Shown here: piece after piece, positions 27,669 through 37,243 of the stretch | Layout of the letters: every line of letters starts with the position of its first letter | Position numbering within the stretch: position 1 is the first letter of the stretch | Origin: Pseudomonadota bacterium | GTDB taxonomy: Bacteria; Myxococcota_A; UBA9042 | NCBI GenBank assembly: GCA_005792545.1 | Contig: SXRM01000156.1 | Span: forward strand, 1 to 57,830 | Direction: 5' to 3' | Length of the DNA stretch: 57,830 nt | Notes under the pieces: model-generated | Told to the model about the DNA's origin: nothing | The model's database searches: none | The model's input: only the letters and a program-made list of their open reading frames with translations | Made by a program: the position numbers and the translations under genes

Positions 27669-27726
27669 CAGCCCTGCGACGCGTACCCGGCTAAGCACGG
27701 TGGGGTTGACAGGTCATTTCGGCGGC

Positions 27727-28329
27727 TTACGCCCTATCGCACAGCGCAGGCAGAAACCGAAAGTCGTTGCCTTCCTGATCGCCACGGCTGTAGCACCGCC
27801 TGGCCCGTTTGCGGTTTGCGCAGTTGCCAGCTCGGTTCAAGTCCAAAATCTCAATTGTCCGCCCGGCACGCCGTTGTGCCTCTGCCGATGCTGTCGAAGC
27901 CGGCCGCAACTCGCCGGTATCGAATCTGTACTCAAAATACGCCTCAAACGCGTACCCCGGCGCATCCGGCCGCAGCAAGTCGGCGTCCCACTGCTCGCGC
28001 TTGGCGCCATTGCAGGCTGTGCAGCACAAGAACAGGTTGGTCCAGTCGCACACCAATGGGTAGAACTCCGGTCGACTCTTCGGCTTGAAGTGGTCGACTT
28101 CTTCTCGGCCGGTGGCATCAAGCGGAAAGCCGTCACAGTACGCGCAATGCTGGTCGGTCATCGCACTGACACCGGCGTGCGCTTCGTCGTACAGGGACTG
28201 TCCGTCGCGCCTTGGCCATCGAAACTCGAATGCCGGATCGGCGCCACGCCTGGCAGCGTAGTCGGCGCCGACAGACTGGCCATGGGTAGCCAACAAGGTC
28301 GGCGCTGGGCCGCGGGTGCACGGCTGCAT
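27727..28329 (-). CDS. ptuB: HNH endonuclease, Septu PtuB-like
   Basis: The 200-residue product carries a zinc-stabilised HNH core: HCAYCDG, EEVDHFKPKS with the catalytic His region, and LFLCCTACNGAKRE. This is the TIGR02646 arrangement found in the HNH effectors of Septu and retron-linked systems. Its ATG overlaps the TAA of the ATPase gene (TAATG), which indicates coupled translation. In Septu, PtuA ATPase controls PtuB nuclease, which cleaves nucleic acid on phage infection. The assignment rests on the pair and the motif. Confidence 0.8.
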   Translation of the reverse strand: MQPCTRGPAPTLLATHGQSVGADYAARRGADPAFEFRWPRRDGQSLYDEAHAGVSAMTDQHCAYCDGFPLDATGREEVDHFKPKSRPEFYPLVCDWTNLFLCCTACNGAKREQWDADLLRPDAPGYAFEAYFEYRFDTGELRPASTASAEAQRRAGRTIEILDLNRAGNCANRKRARRCYSRGDQEGNDFRFLPALCDRA

Positions 28330-29684
28330 TACGCCGCCTTGCGCGCCAACTGCCGGTCCAGTTGACGCTTCTCAAGCGCGATGATCTCACGAACTTCCTC
28401 GCTGCGGCCGGCGAGGTCGGCGATGAGCAGGTCCAGCGCCGCGCGAGCGTCCGCTTCGCCAGCAATGACGCGCTGCTTGAGCTCGTGGAAACGCTGAAAC
28501 TGCGCCTCGGTATCCACGTCGAACTCGGACGCGATGCCGAAGACGGAGCGCAAGATCGCGCTGTAGCTTGCGCCAGCGTTCGCGGGTTCGTTGCTGTCGA
28601 CGGTGGCGACGCCATTGCGCAGGCCGAGCGAAATGATCCGGGCGTCGACCGCGGACGCAACGACGAACGGCGAGTGCGTGGAGGCAATGATTTGGGCGTT
28701 GGGGAATAGCCGTTGGACGATCGGCAGCACTTTGCGTTGCCAGGCCGGGTGCAGGTGGATATCGACTTCGTCGAGCAGCAGCAAGAAAGCGCGGTCCTGG
28801 GGTGGCGTGTCGTCGACCCACGGGATGCGGTCCAGCCGCATCAGCAGGTCGGCGACCCAACTGACGATGGACTTGAGGCCGTCGGGAAGCAGGCCGAGGT
28901 CGATGACTCGGTCGCCAACTTTGGCGCGCACGTTGTTGTCGTCGTACGAGGTGACGAAGCTGAACGGCGCATCGATGATCTCGGAAACGACGCGCTCGAC
29001 ATGGCTGATGCTGGCGCGCAGTGCAGCGGCTTTGTCGTGGCGGCCGGCTTCTTTGGCTTTGAGGCGCTTGAAGTCCTGGTTGGCGACCCAGTGCGCGAAC
29101 CGTGAGGCGTTTGCTGTGTGCAGGAAGGACAGCGATTGCGCAAAGGGGCTGTCGGTTGGTTCTTCGATATTGGTGACTTGGACATCAGCGACGGTGCGCA
29201 CGCCAGCGTAGGCGAAGGCGGCCCAGGCAAACTTTGCTTCTGAGCCAATCGGCCCGAACGATATGAAATCACTTGCCGATGCGATGTAACTGTTGAGCTC
29301 TCGGGCCGGTCGAGTAGCGAAATACGAAAACCCAGTTGTTCCATGAAGCACAGCGTGAGCAACGCTGGTGCCGAGGTCCAGTTTTTCGCGTTCTGAGTTT
29401 GCCGCAACACGCCACGCAGCGGCGAGGCATTCTTCACCGGCCCGCACGAAGTACACGCTGTTGGCCGTGCGCATTCGCGCCGCGCCCAAATCTGGGCTCA
29501 GCGATTTGGCATTGCCCGCCGTCAGCGCCCCCGCCAACGCATACAACACGGTGCTCTTGCCGCTGCCGTTTGGCCCAGTCAGCAGGTACACATCGGCCCG
29601 CGTCGGATCACTACCGGGCGGGAACTCGATGCGGGCATCATCGAATGGTCCGACCTCGCGCAGGCTGATTTCATCGATTCGCAT
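28329..29684 (-). CDS. ptuA: AAA/SMC-like ATPase, Septu PtuA-like
   Basis: The 451-residue product starts at ATG 29684 (MRIDEISLREVGPF), the usual start of OLD/PtuA-type ATPases; the frame is open to 29813 but that part is Pro/Thr-rich noise. Walker A is GPNGSGKST (37-45). The ABC-like half holds LLLDEVDIHLHPAWQRKVLP (Walker B plus D-loop) and IIASTHSPFVVASA. A helical C-terminal region of about 100 residues follows. It is coupled to the HNH gene by one overlapping base. It follows the TOPRIM gene by 144 bases on the same strand, so it may belong to the longer defence transcript. Confidence 0.82.
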   Translation of the reverse strand: MRIDEISLREVGPFDDARIEFPPGSDPTRADVYLLTGPNGSGKSTVLYALAGALTAGNAKSLSPDLGAARMRTANSVYFVRAGEECLAAAWRVAANSEREKLDLGTSVAHAVLHGTTGFSYFATRPARELNSYIASASDFISFGPIGSEAKFAWAAFAYAGVRTVADVQVTNIEEPTDSPFAQSLSFLHTANASRFAHWVANQDFKRLKAKEAGRHDKAAALRASISHVERVVSEIIDAPFSFVTSYDDNNVRAKVGDRVIDLGLLPDGLKSIVSWVADLLMRLDRIPWVDDTPPQDRAFLLLLDEVDIHLHPAWQRKVLPIVQRLFPNAQIIASTHSPFVVASAVDARIISLGLRNGVATVDSNEPANAGASYSAILRSVFGIASEFDVDTEAQFQRFHELKQRVIAGEADARAALDLLIADLAGRSEEVREIIALEKRQLDRQLARKAA

Positions 29685-29828
29685 GGTCAAGTCCTTGCCG
29701 CTGGGCGGCGCGCGGGCCAGGTGGGTCGCCGGTCTACATGTCGCTGCCCGCGTTGTTGTGGGGCGTTTGCCGCCTTTTGGCGGCTTGGTCGTCGTTGGCT
29801 GAGGCTTCCTCATCCTGGCTAGCCGGCG

Positions 29829-30500
29829 TCACAACGCGCCAAGAAATCGTCGCAACACATCGAACAGGGGATCATCCAAGTCAAAATACTTGCCGCCTAT
29901 CGCCTCGGCCAGGCCGAGATAGCTGTTGTGCATCCGCGCGGCCAACCACGCGGCCATGCGGCGCTTGTGCCGGTGCCGTCCCACGTCGACACCTGCAGCC
30001 GCGCAGCACTCCAAGTAGGCGTCGATGCACTGCTGCACGGGCTGCGGTACACACTGCCAACAGAGGTCCTCGAGCGCCCCAGCCCCGCCCTGACCCGGCA
30101 GCAGGTACATGCCGACTTGCGGTCGCCCTTGACTGTAGGTCCCAATCGCCGTTGGTGCCACCAGTCCGGCGTTGCGACACGCATCCTGCACGCTCTGAAA
30201 TGCTGCCGTTTCCCCTGCGCGTTCGGCATCGCGCACCACGGCAATGCGCTCGACGGCGGCGAACTCCGCGGTCTTGACCAGTGTCGCAAGGTACGGCCGC
30301 AACTGTTCGACGCCACCAAAGTCGTGGATTTCCGGTCCATCGTGTTCGCCAAGAATCCCGTCGAATGCAACGACAAACAACGGGCCCGGGATTGTGCCCA
30401 TCTTCTTAAGCAACTCGACGACGAGCGCTTTGTTGTCTGCTCCCTCGACAAGAATCAGTTTTCTGGTGCCGGGTAGCAGCGGGGGCGCCGGGGCCTTCAT
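29829..30500 (-). CDS. TOPRIM-like protein (DUF3226-type), partner of AAA ATPase
   Basis: The 223-residue product opens with KLILVEGADNKALVVELL, the Glu-containing strand of TOPRIM-like nucleases in DUF3226/DUF4435 proteins, and later has RIAVVRDAERAGE, with an acidic residue at the second TOPRIM strand. The C-terminal half is helical. Its ATG overlaps the stop of the ATPase gene (TGATG). An AAA ATPase plus a small TOPRIM protein is the layout of PARIS-like and other OLD-related anti-phage pairs. The toxic activity is inferred. Confidence 0.7.
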   Translation of the reverse strand: MKAPAPPLLPGTRKLILVEGADNKALVVELLKKMGTIPGPLFVVAFDGILGEHDGPEIHDFGGVEQLRPYLATLVKTAEFAAVERIAVVRDAERAGETAAFQSVQDACRNAGLVAPTAIGTYSQGRPQVGMYLLPGQGGAGALEDLCWQCVPQPVQQCIDAYLECCAAAGVDVGRHRHKRRMAAWLAARMHNSYLGLAEAIGGKYFDLDDPLFDVLRRFLGAL

Positions 30501-31576
30501 CAGCGCACCTCCCAGCCGCGCTTGATGGCGTAAGCGCGTGTCTCGCCGTCATAGCGTGTGGCCCGGATCCCATCTGCATCGCGATCAAGCCGATACACCG
30601 CAAGGTCGTCTGCGGTGTCCGCAAAGGCACGGTGCGCAGCCTCAATGCATTCGTAGCTGTGGGTGGTGGCAAAAACTTGGACATCCTTGCCAGCGACGAA
30701 GCGGCGCAACGCCGCCAGACAGTTCGTAAGAACGCTGTGGTGTAAACCAGCATCGATGTCATCAATGCAAATAAGTCCCTTCTCGATCTGCGCACTGGAC
30801 AACAGCACCATTAGGCATCGAACCACGCCCTCGCCCAAAAGGCCGACGGGGCGGTAGATGCCGCCGTTCAGTATGCCCTTGAGCACATGTCCGGTGCCGT
30901 ACGCTGCGATCTCGAAGTCGACCAACTCAGGCGCTAGCACCCGCACCGCGTCGACAATTGGCTGCAACTTGCCAGCTTCCTTCAACTGCGTGAAGGTCCG
31001 CAGGTTGTCGGCCGTCAGCGCACCCCGCATGCCGATGAGCATCCCAAGCCGATCTGCCCGCTGTTGCTGAAGAAGTTGCCTTGTCGCTGCACCCAATTGC
31101 GTACCCTGACCGCGGGCGTCGGCGACCAGGTTGCCGTTCCTGGACACCGACCAGGCCAGTTCGACCGGTCGAGCATTGGTCAGTGCGGCCACGTCGACGG
31201 CGTCGGAACCTGGCACGCCTTCAAAGCCACCGCCAGCAAGGATGTGGACATCCGCGTCCTGAAAACGGCCGGTCGCAATGACGTCAGAATTCGGCCCGCT
31301 AATGGAGCGTATTGTAAGCGTGCGCCGACGATCACCAAACAGGTCGCCCCAGATTTCGGCCGCGTCCAAGTTGGCCCAGCTTGCTGCTGCAATTCCGCGA
31401 GCCGTGGCAAGATTCAGCAAGAGCGACGGGTTATCCGTTCCACCAGCCATCAGCGCTTCCATTAGCGCCGTTTTGCCAACGCTGTTCCGGCCGATGATGA
31501 GGTTGAACTTCGTCAGCCCCTCAACGGCCAACCTCTCAAACCCCCGAAAATTCTCGATGTACAGCGACTCAATCAT
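30500..31576 (-). CDS. AAA_15/AAA_21 ATPase, PARIS/OLD-like defence partner
   Basis: The 358-residue product starts MIESLYIENFRGFERLAVEG, the usual opening of AAA_15/21 proteins. Walker A is GRNSVGKT (29-36). The signature/Walker B block is LLGEGVVRCLMVLL and GLICIDDIDAGLHHS, followed by QVFATTHSYECIEAA. No nuclease domain is fused, so the downstream TOPRIM protein probably supplies it. The start codon lies only 17 bases after the type ISP gene, which makes all these genes look like one transcript. Confidence 0.82.
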   Translation of the reverse strand: MIESLYIENFRGFERLAVEGLTKFNLIIGRNSVGKTALMEALMAGGTDNPSLLLNLATARGIAAASWANLDAAEIWGDLFGDRRRTLTIRSISGPNSDVIATGRFQDADVHILAGGGFEGVPGSDAVDVAALTNARPVELAWSVSRNGNLVADARGQGTQLGAATRQLLQQQRADRLGMLIGMRGALTADNLRTFTQLKEAGKLQPIVDAVRVLAPELVDFEIAAYGTGHVLKGILNGGIYRPVGLLGEGVVRCLMVLLSSAQIEKGLICIDDIDAGLHHSVLTNCLAALRRFVAGKDVQVFATTHSYECIEAAHRAFADTADDLAVYRLDRDADGIRATRYDGETRAYAIKRGWEVR

Positions 31577-31593
31577 GGCCGGCTCCGTCTCAG

Positions 31594-34500
31594 TTAGATG
31601 TCCAGCGGCGGCAAGGCGGCGACGATTTTCATCGTCTCCAAGCTAACAGTAATCACCCGCAAGAACAGCTCCAGCGGGTACTTCGCATTGCCCATGGTCT
31701 CAATCGCCCAGTCGTTGGCGTCGTTGACAATCCCGCTGTCCTTGTCGGTCTTGACGCACTGGCGCTCGACGACCCAGTCCAGCGCCGATTTGCCGTTGAC
31801 CACGTACTCGTAGGCGGCAAGCGGGATGTTGCGGACGGTGATGTGGGCGTTGTAGTGCAGGGTTGTCTTGTCCTTGTCCTTGCCGTACTTCATCTTGACC
31901 ACGCGGTAGTCGGCGTCGGTGAGGGTGGCGAGGTCGCGACCGCCGGTGTCGATGGTGCACGGGTGCATGGCGATGGTTTCGTAGTTGAGGTGCCAGTGGG
32001 CGAGGTCGCGGCCGGCCTGGGTGAAGTGCTGGAAGTCGGTGTAGGTGCGGACCGCTGGGATGCGCGGGAGTTCTTTGGAGAGGTTGTCGGCGTAGCGGGT
32101 GCGGTAGTCGGGGGAGTGCAAGAGGCCATAGACGTAGTAGAAGAGGTCGTCTTTGGTGATCGGGGTTGGTGCGGTCGGGTAGGCGGCGGCGAAGTGGGCG
32201 AGGCCGGCGTCGGTGATGGCGTCGCGGCGGGTGTGGGTGGGCGTGGTTGGGGGCGCGAAGAGCATGGCTTGCGATCCATTGCCCGGGGCTGGGCTCGCAG
32301 CCTCGTCGTACAAGTACCTTGGAAAGCCCTGGCCTGTATCCAGCATGTGCAAGTTTGGCAGGCAATCTGTAATCAACGCCGAGAACCCGGCCCGGGCACC
32401 GGTTCCGGAGACGTAAAGCACCCTATTGCTGGCCGCAGCATCGGGAAAAATGCGCGGCATTTGGTAGACCATTTCATTAAAACGTCGGCTAAAGTACATG
32501 GATTGCTTAGTGAACGGTCGATACAGACTGCAAACCAGTGATTGGGATTCGAACTCAAACGTGCGTCCTTTGGTCAAGTCCTGCTTCAAGGCGCGAGTCC
32601 AACTTATGCTCTTCGGGTCGGCGTCGATAAAGGAGTCAAGGTCGACGGTCGCAAGCCCACCTTTTCCTGCGACCACACTTCGATAGCGTTGGGCTTCAGT
32701 GTTGTAGAACGCGATCATGCGGCGCATGTTGCTGACAACCAATCGTGCTGACGCGTTGTAGCACCAAGCATCGCGGTTCGTGACAACGCCAAGCGTGTAG
32801 TTCTCGAACAATGCCGCTGCGTCATTACCCTTCTTATTCCCAAGCGCAAGAAACTTTTGCACTGCGTCGTCTCGCTGGCCGAGCCAATCGCCGTGGGCAT
32901 CAGGAGAAATCTCCCGGCAACCGATGCTGCGACCCAGCGCAGCGATATTACCTGCCGCACGCAATTGGTTGAGCTTCGATTCTTGGGTTTGGTCATCCCC
33001 AATGTCGTAGTAGTGGATGACGCCGCTACGCGCGGCGGACGGGCTCTTCACGAATAACGTGACCACGATTCCCGCCATGCTGCTACTGCCAAAAACGTTT
33101 TGCCCTTCTCTTGCAGCGCCCTTACTGAGCATGTTCTTCCTAATATCGCCTCTCAAATTGATTACATGGAGGCTCGAAAAGTCCTCGGCAAGCGCCTTTC
33201 GCACACCATCCATCGCTGGCTTTTCGATAAAGCCTGATCCCGAAACGAAACCGACAACGCCGCTGTCACCGATGCGGTCTGTGGCCCAGCGGATGGCGCG
33301 AACGTAAGAATTGAACAATCCCTTGAGCAAGCCAGCAGTTGACCTTGCCGCGTAGGTTCGCCGAATCGTCGCGTCAAGATTCCTATACACGACGTTTTGA
33401 TTGTTGTCGTTCTCACTGCGTTGCCCTTCCGAATACGGCGGATTCCCAACAATCACCCGAATATCCAGTTTCTTCTGCTTGACCCGCCGCGCGCTGTTAT
33501 CCACCAACAGCGCACTAACCATGTCCTCCTTCTCATACAACTGAAACGTATCCGTCAAATAGATCCCCTCAAACGGCACATACTCGCCGCCCACCACACT
33601 GTGGTACACCGCCTCGATATTCACCGCGGCAATATAGTACGCCAACAGCACAATCTCATTGGCATGGATCTCCCCGCCGACATACTTCCTCCGCAACTCC
33701 TCCTTGGTCAACAACCCGCTCTGCATCAACCGCGTAATGAACGTCCCCGTCCCCGTGAACGGATCCAGAATATGCACGCCGTCGCTACCCAGCGTCTGGC
33801 CGAATTCCTCCCGCAACACGTGATCCACGCTATGAATAATAAAATCCACAATCTCGACCGGCGTGTACACAATCCCGAGCCGCTCGGTCATCTTGGGAAA
33901 CGCGTTCCTGAAGAACTTGTCGTACAACTCGACGACAATCTTCTGCTTGCCCACCGCGTTATCGATGCCCTGCGCCCGCAACTTCACGCTGTCGTAGAAC
34001 CTTTGCAGCGTATCGGCCTCATTCTCCAACCGGTGCTCGTGCAGCACATCCAGCACGCCCTGCATCGCCAGCGAAATCGGGTTGTGGCTGGCAAAGCTGT
34101 AGTCGGCAAACAGCGCGTCGAACACGGGCTTGGTAATCAAGTGCTGCGCCAGCATCTCAATCACTTCGCCGTCGGTGATGCTGTCGTTCAAGTCGTCGCG
34201 CAGTTCATTGGCAAAGGCCCCAAACGCTGCGCGCTCCTTGGTATTGGCCTCGTCGTCCAGAATCGTGCGAATGCGCGTGATGTGCGTTTGCGCAATGCGC
34301 GCGATGTCGTTGGCCCACTCTTCCCAGTGCCGTCGATTGCCGCACTTCTGCACAACTTTGGCGTAGATCGCCCGCTCCAGCTCCCCGATGCCGAAGTTCA
34401 ACGGTAGCGGCTGCGACTTATCCGGCGCCGCCGTTTTCTGTGCCGGCTTGCCAATGGTATCCGTTCCGCGCCCCGCCCCGCTGCCAGCGTCTGCACTCGC

Positions 34501-36522
34501 CTTGCGCTGCACCTTGTCGGTGACGGCGATGACTTCCATCCGCGACGTGTCCCTGCCGATGAGGTCAAGCTTGTTGACCAGCGCATCAAAGCGGTCGTCG
34601 TGCGACCTCAGCGCCTGCAACACCTGCCACACCACTCGGTACGTCTTGTTGTCGTTCAGCGCCTCCTCGGCCGCCATGCCCGCAGGGATCACAATCGGCA
34701 GCACCACGTAGCCGCGCGCCTTGCCCGGCGCCTTGCGCATCACCCGCCCGACCGACTGCACGACGTCAATCTGCGAATTGCGCGGCGTCAAGAACAGCAC
34801 GGCATCGAGCGCCGGTACATCGACACCCTCGGACAAACAGCGCACGTTGCTCAGGATCCGGCAGGTATCCGCGGGCACCTCGGCCTTGAGCCACGCCAGC
34901 TTCTCCTCCTTCTGGCTGGCATTCATGCCGCCGTCGACGTGCTTGGCCTCGCACTCCAGCGTGGCCGCCAGCTCCGCGTCGTCGTCGGCATTGCGCAGCT
35001 TGTACTCTTCGACCACGGCGTTGAAGATGCCTGCGATGTTCTTGCTGCTGACCTTGTGCGCCTTGGCATTGGGCTGGTACTCGATGATCTGGCAAAACGC
35101 CACCGCGCGCTGCATCGGTCGCTCGTCGCCCGCCAACTGCTCGGCGATGTCTTGCTTGCTGAGCGCCTTCCAGCAACCGATGATCTTGCCGGCGTCCTCG
35201 ACTTTCAGTTGGCTATCGCCATCCTTCCATAAGTTCTGCAAGCGCCGACTAACGTGCGCCTCGTCGACTGCCAGCACCAGCACCTTGTAGTCGACCAGCA
35301 GGTCGGCCTTGACCGCGTCGCTGAACGTAAGCACGTGCAGTTGCTCGCCGTACAGCGCCACGTCATCCATCGAGCACAGCGCGATGTTGTCACGCTCGGC
35401 GACGATCTTGGTGGTATCGGCAAAAATCCGCGGCGTCGCCGTCATGTACAAGCGCTTGCTGGCGCGCAAGAACGCCGCATCGTGTACGCGCACAAACGCG
35501 CTCTCCTCATCATCGTCAAATGTGTACCCAGTCGTGCGGTGCGCCTCGTCGCAGACCACCAGGTCGAAATCGGCCAGCCCGTACTTGTGTTGCGCCGCGC
35601 TCACCACTTCGATCGAGTGGTAGGTGCTGAACACCACGCTCATGTGGTGGGCATCGTGGCGCTTGGCCAATTCCTGCGCCAGCCGCAGCGGTTCGGTCGT
35701 CGCCGGGTAGCGCAGCTCGTGGGCAAAGGTCGTCACCGTGTCCTCGACCTTCTTGCGCTTGTTGCCGACGTCGCTGTCCGAGCAGACTGCAAAGCTATGC
35801 AGTGGCGTCCCCGTCTCCTGCGTCCACTCTGTCAGCGTCTGCGACAGCAGCGACAGACTGGGCACCAGAAACAGCACCCGCTTGCCTGGGCCCGCGACTG
35901 ACTCGGCGATCTTCAGGCTCACAAATGTCTTGCCCGTACCGCACGCCATGATGAGCTTGCCGCGGTCGGCCGTGCCAAGTCCCGCTAGCACCGCCCCATG
36001 CGCCGTCACCTGATGCGGACGCAGACTCTTCTTTTCCTTGAGAACTGGCACCTGCTTAGGCGCATAGCGCAACCAGTCGATCTGGCTGTGCTCCAGGTCG
36101 AGCAGGTCAATCTTACTGACTGGCGGCTGTTGATCAGCGAGCGCGGCCTTGGCCAGGTCAGACCAGTGCGTGGTCGTTGCCACGATGATGCGGTGCTTGA
36201 ACGGCTTCTTGCCAGAGGCTGTGAAGAAGCTGTCGATGTCGGCCTTCTGGATGCTATGAAACTCGCTATAGAACTTACACTGAATTGCATGAAACTCATC
36301 GGTACCGCGCGTCTTCGCGACCAGGTCGATCCCAGTGTCCCGCTTGTCCAACCCCTGCATCTCGGCCCAATCGGACCACGTCCAAACGTCACTGTACAAA
36401 TCCTGGTAGCTCGCCTCATGACGCAAATAGCAGGCGATCAGCTCCTCGAAATACGTACCCTTCTCGCGTTCGCTCAGCGCCGCAGAGCGGTAGCTTTGCA
36501 AGATATTCGTCAGTGCCGTCAT
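31594..36522 (-). CDS. Type ISP restriction-modification enzyme (LlaGI-like)
   Basis: The 1,642-residue single-chain enzyme combines nuclease, translocase and methyltransferase. The N-terminal Mrr-like nuclease has D66 in TGIDLVAK and QCK (81-83). The helicase has MACGTGKT (192-199), DEAH (325-328), MTATPR, and a late helicase motif VQSVGRVMRKA. The gamma-type N6-adenine methyltransferase has DPFTGTGTF (about 918) and NPPY (about 1026). The C-terminal 500 residues are the target-recognition part. The length is typical of type ISP. ATG 36522 follows GAGAGGA; the upstream extension to 36642 is acidic and not family-like. It protects the host by methylation and cuts unmodified DNA after head-on translocation. 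I see no frameshift. Confidence 0.92.
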   Translation of the reverse strand: MTALTNILQSYRSAALSEREKGTYFEELIACYLRHEASYQDLYSDVWTWSDWAEMQGLDKRDTGIDLVAKTRGTDEFHAIQCKFYSEFHSIQKADIDSFFTASGKKPFKHRIIVATTTHWSDLAKAALADQQPPVSKIDLLDLEHSQIDWLRYAPKQVPVLKEKKSLRPHQVTAHGAVLAGLGTADRGKLIMACGTGKTFVSLKIAESVAGPGKRVLFLVPSLSLLSQTLTEWTQETGTPLHSFAVCSDSDVGNKRKKVEDTVTTFAHELRYPATTEPLRLAQELAKRHDAHHMSVVFSTYHSIEVVSAAQHKYGLADFDLVVCDEAHRTTGYTFDDDEESAFVRVHDAAFLRASKRLYMTATPRIFADTTKIVAERDNIALCSMDDVALYGEQLHVLTFSDAVKADLLVDYKVLVLAVDEAHVSRRLQNLWKDGDSQLKVEDAGKIIGCWKALSKQDIAEQLAGDERPMQRAVAFCQIIEYQPNAKAHKVSSKNIAGIFNAVVEEYKLRNADDDAELAATLECEAKHVDGGMNASQKEEKLAWLKAEVPADTCRILSNVRCLSEGVDVPALDAVLFLTPRNSQIDVVQSVGRVMRKAPGKARGYVVLPIVIPAGMAAEEALNDNKTYRVVWQVLQALRSHDDRFDALVNKLDLIGRDTSRMEVIAVTDKVQRKASADAGSGAGRGTDTIGKPAQKTAAPDKSQPLPLNFGIGELERAIYAKVVQKCGNRRHWEEWANDIARIAQTHITRIRTILDDEANTKERAAFGAFANELRDDLNDSITDGEVIEMLAQHLITKPVFDALFADYSFASHNPISLAMQGVLDVLHEHRLENEADTLQRFYDSVKLRAQGIDNAVGKQKIVVELYDKFFRNAFPKMTERLGIVYTPVEIVDFIIHSVDHVLREEFGQTLGSDGVHILDPFTGTGTFITRLMQSGLLTKEELRRKYVGGEIHANEIVLLAYYIAAVNIEAVYHSVVGGEYVPFEGIYLTDTFQLYEKEDMVSALLVDNSARRVKQKKLDIRVIVGNPPYSEGQRSENDNNQNVVYRNLDATIRRTYAARSTAGLLKGLFNSYVRAIRWATDRIGDSGVVGFVSGSGFIEKPAMDGVRKALAEDFSSLHVINLRGDIRKNMLSKGAAREGQNVFGSSSMAGIVVTLFVKSPSAARSGVIHYYDIGDDQTQESKLNQLRAAGNIAALGRSIGCREISPDAHGDWLGQRDDAVQKFLALGNKKGNDAAALFENYTLGVVTNRDAWCYNASARLVVSNMRRMIAFYNTEAQRYRSVVAGKGGLATVDLDSFIDADPKSISWTRALKQDLTKGRTFEFESQSLVCSLYRPFTKQSMYFSRRFNEMVYQMPRIFPDAAASNRVLYVSGTGARAGFSALITDCLPNLHMLDTGQGFPRYLYDEAASPAPGNGSQAMLFAPPTTPTHTRRDAITDAGLAHFAAAYPTAPTPITKDDLFYYVYGLLHSPDYRTRYADNLSKELPRIPAVRTYTDFQHFTQAGRDLAHWHLNYETIAMHPCTIDTGGRDLATLTDADYRVVKMKYGKDKDKTTLHYNAHITVRNIPLAAYEYVVNGKSALDWVVERQCVKTDKDSGIVNDANDWAIETMGNAKYPLELFLRVITVSLETMKIVAALPPLDI

Positions 36523-36701
36523 TCCTACTTCCTCTCGTTTCCATCCGCCTGTGCCAAATCCATCGTCCGAGTACACCTCGACATCAACAAACAGCGCGTC
36601 TACTGAATCGATGCCATCAACATTTGAACTGTCGTCATGCACATTTGCCAGTGACCTAGCCGGACGTTAAAACAACGACACCAGATTTGAGAAGGACAAC
36701 A

Positions 36702-36737
36702 CCTGTTTTGAAAAGGAATCATCCAATTCAAAACAGG
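36702..36737. repeat. Perfect 11-bp inverted repeat
   Basis: CCTGTTTTGAA and TTCAAAACAGG are separated by 14 bases. The element is 20 bases past the stop of the small gene at 36757 and about 180 bases upstream of the type ISP start. It lacks a following T-run, so an operator for the restriction-modification gene is as likely as a terminator. Confidence 0.5.
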
Positions 36738-36756
36738 CATTGCTCACTAATCGGCA

Positions 36757-37101
36757 CTATGCCACCTTGGGCTTGCGTACCGGTGCTTTGCGTTCGCTGC
36801 TACGCTTGCCGCCGACCTTTTCGTATTCCGTCGAGTCGTCGCCGTATTCGGCCTTCACACCCGTACGCAACCGCTTGATCAACACCTTGAGCGCCTTGAC
36901 TGCCGCATTCTTGTCGGTCACCAATTGCTTACGCTTGCGATTGAGCGCGTCGAGTTCGTCTAGTTGCTTCTGCGCCTTGTCGGCCTCGGTTGTCATCCCG
37001 GCCGCATCGAGCCCGCCGGGCAACTTCAACTTGTTATCGGTCGCCACTTTGGCGAGGCGACGCGCCTCGGTGACGATACCTACGTCATTGCTTTGAGCCA
37101 T
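36757..37101 (-). CDS. Small basic coiled-coil protein ending SERKAPxRK
   Basis: The 114-residue product starts at MAQSNDVG (ATG 37101); 8 further codons upstream are open but less likely. The middle is a predicted coiled coil rich in Lys, Glu, Leu and Ala. The C terminus YGDDSTEYEKVGG then KRSSERKAPVRKPK matches a widespread small-protein family, seen in cyanobacteria and others, of unknown function. The basic tail could bind nucleic acid. It sits directly upstream of the type ISP gene on the same strand, but a 234-base gap with an inverted repeat argues against simple co-translation. Confidence 0.6.
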   Translation of the reverse strand: MAQSNDVGIVTEARRLAKVATDNKLKLPGGLDAAGMTTEADKAQKQLDELDALNRKRKQLVTDKNAAVKALKVLIKRLRTGVKAEYGDDSTEYEKVGGKRSSERKAPVRKPKVA

Positions 37102-37243
37102 TGCAAAAACCCTGCACGGCACCATGCCGCGCAGCGATTATCCACGTGGGCCGTTCAGCGTCAAGTCGTGTAGCGGCTGAGTTCATCAAGGCGTCAGCGG
37201 TACTACGTCGCAAACGACGTCGATTCGACCAAGTCCCGTTCGC

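Noticed and set aside
25803-27698. 631-codon minus-strand frame
   Set aside because: Antisense shadow of the GCS2-like ligase gene, rich in Arg/His/Gln.
33397-34407. 336-codon plus-strand frame inside the type ISP gene
   Set aside because: Antisense to the methyltransferase region with intact DPFTGTGTF and NPPY motifs.
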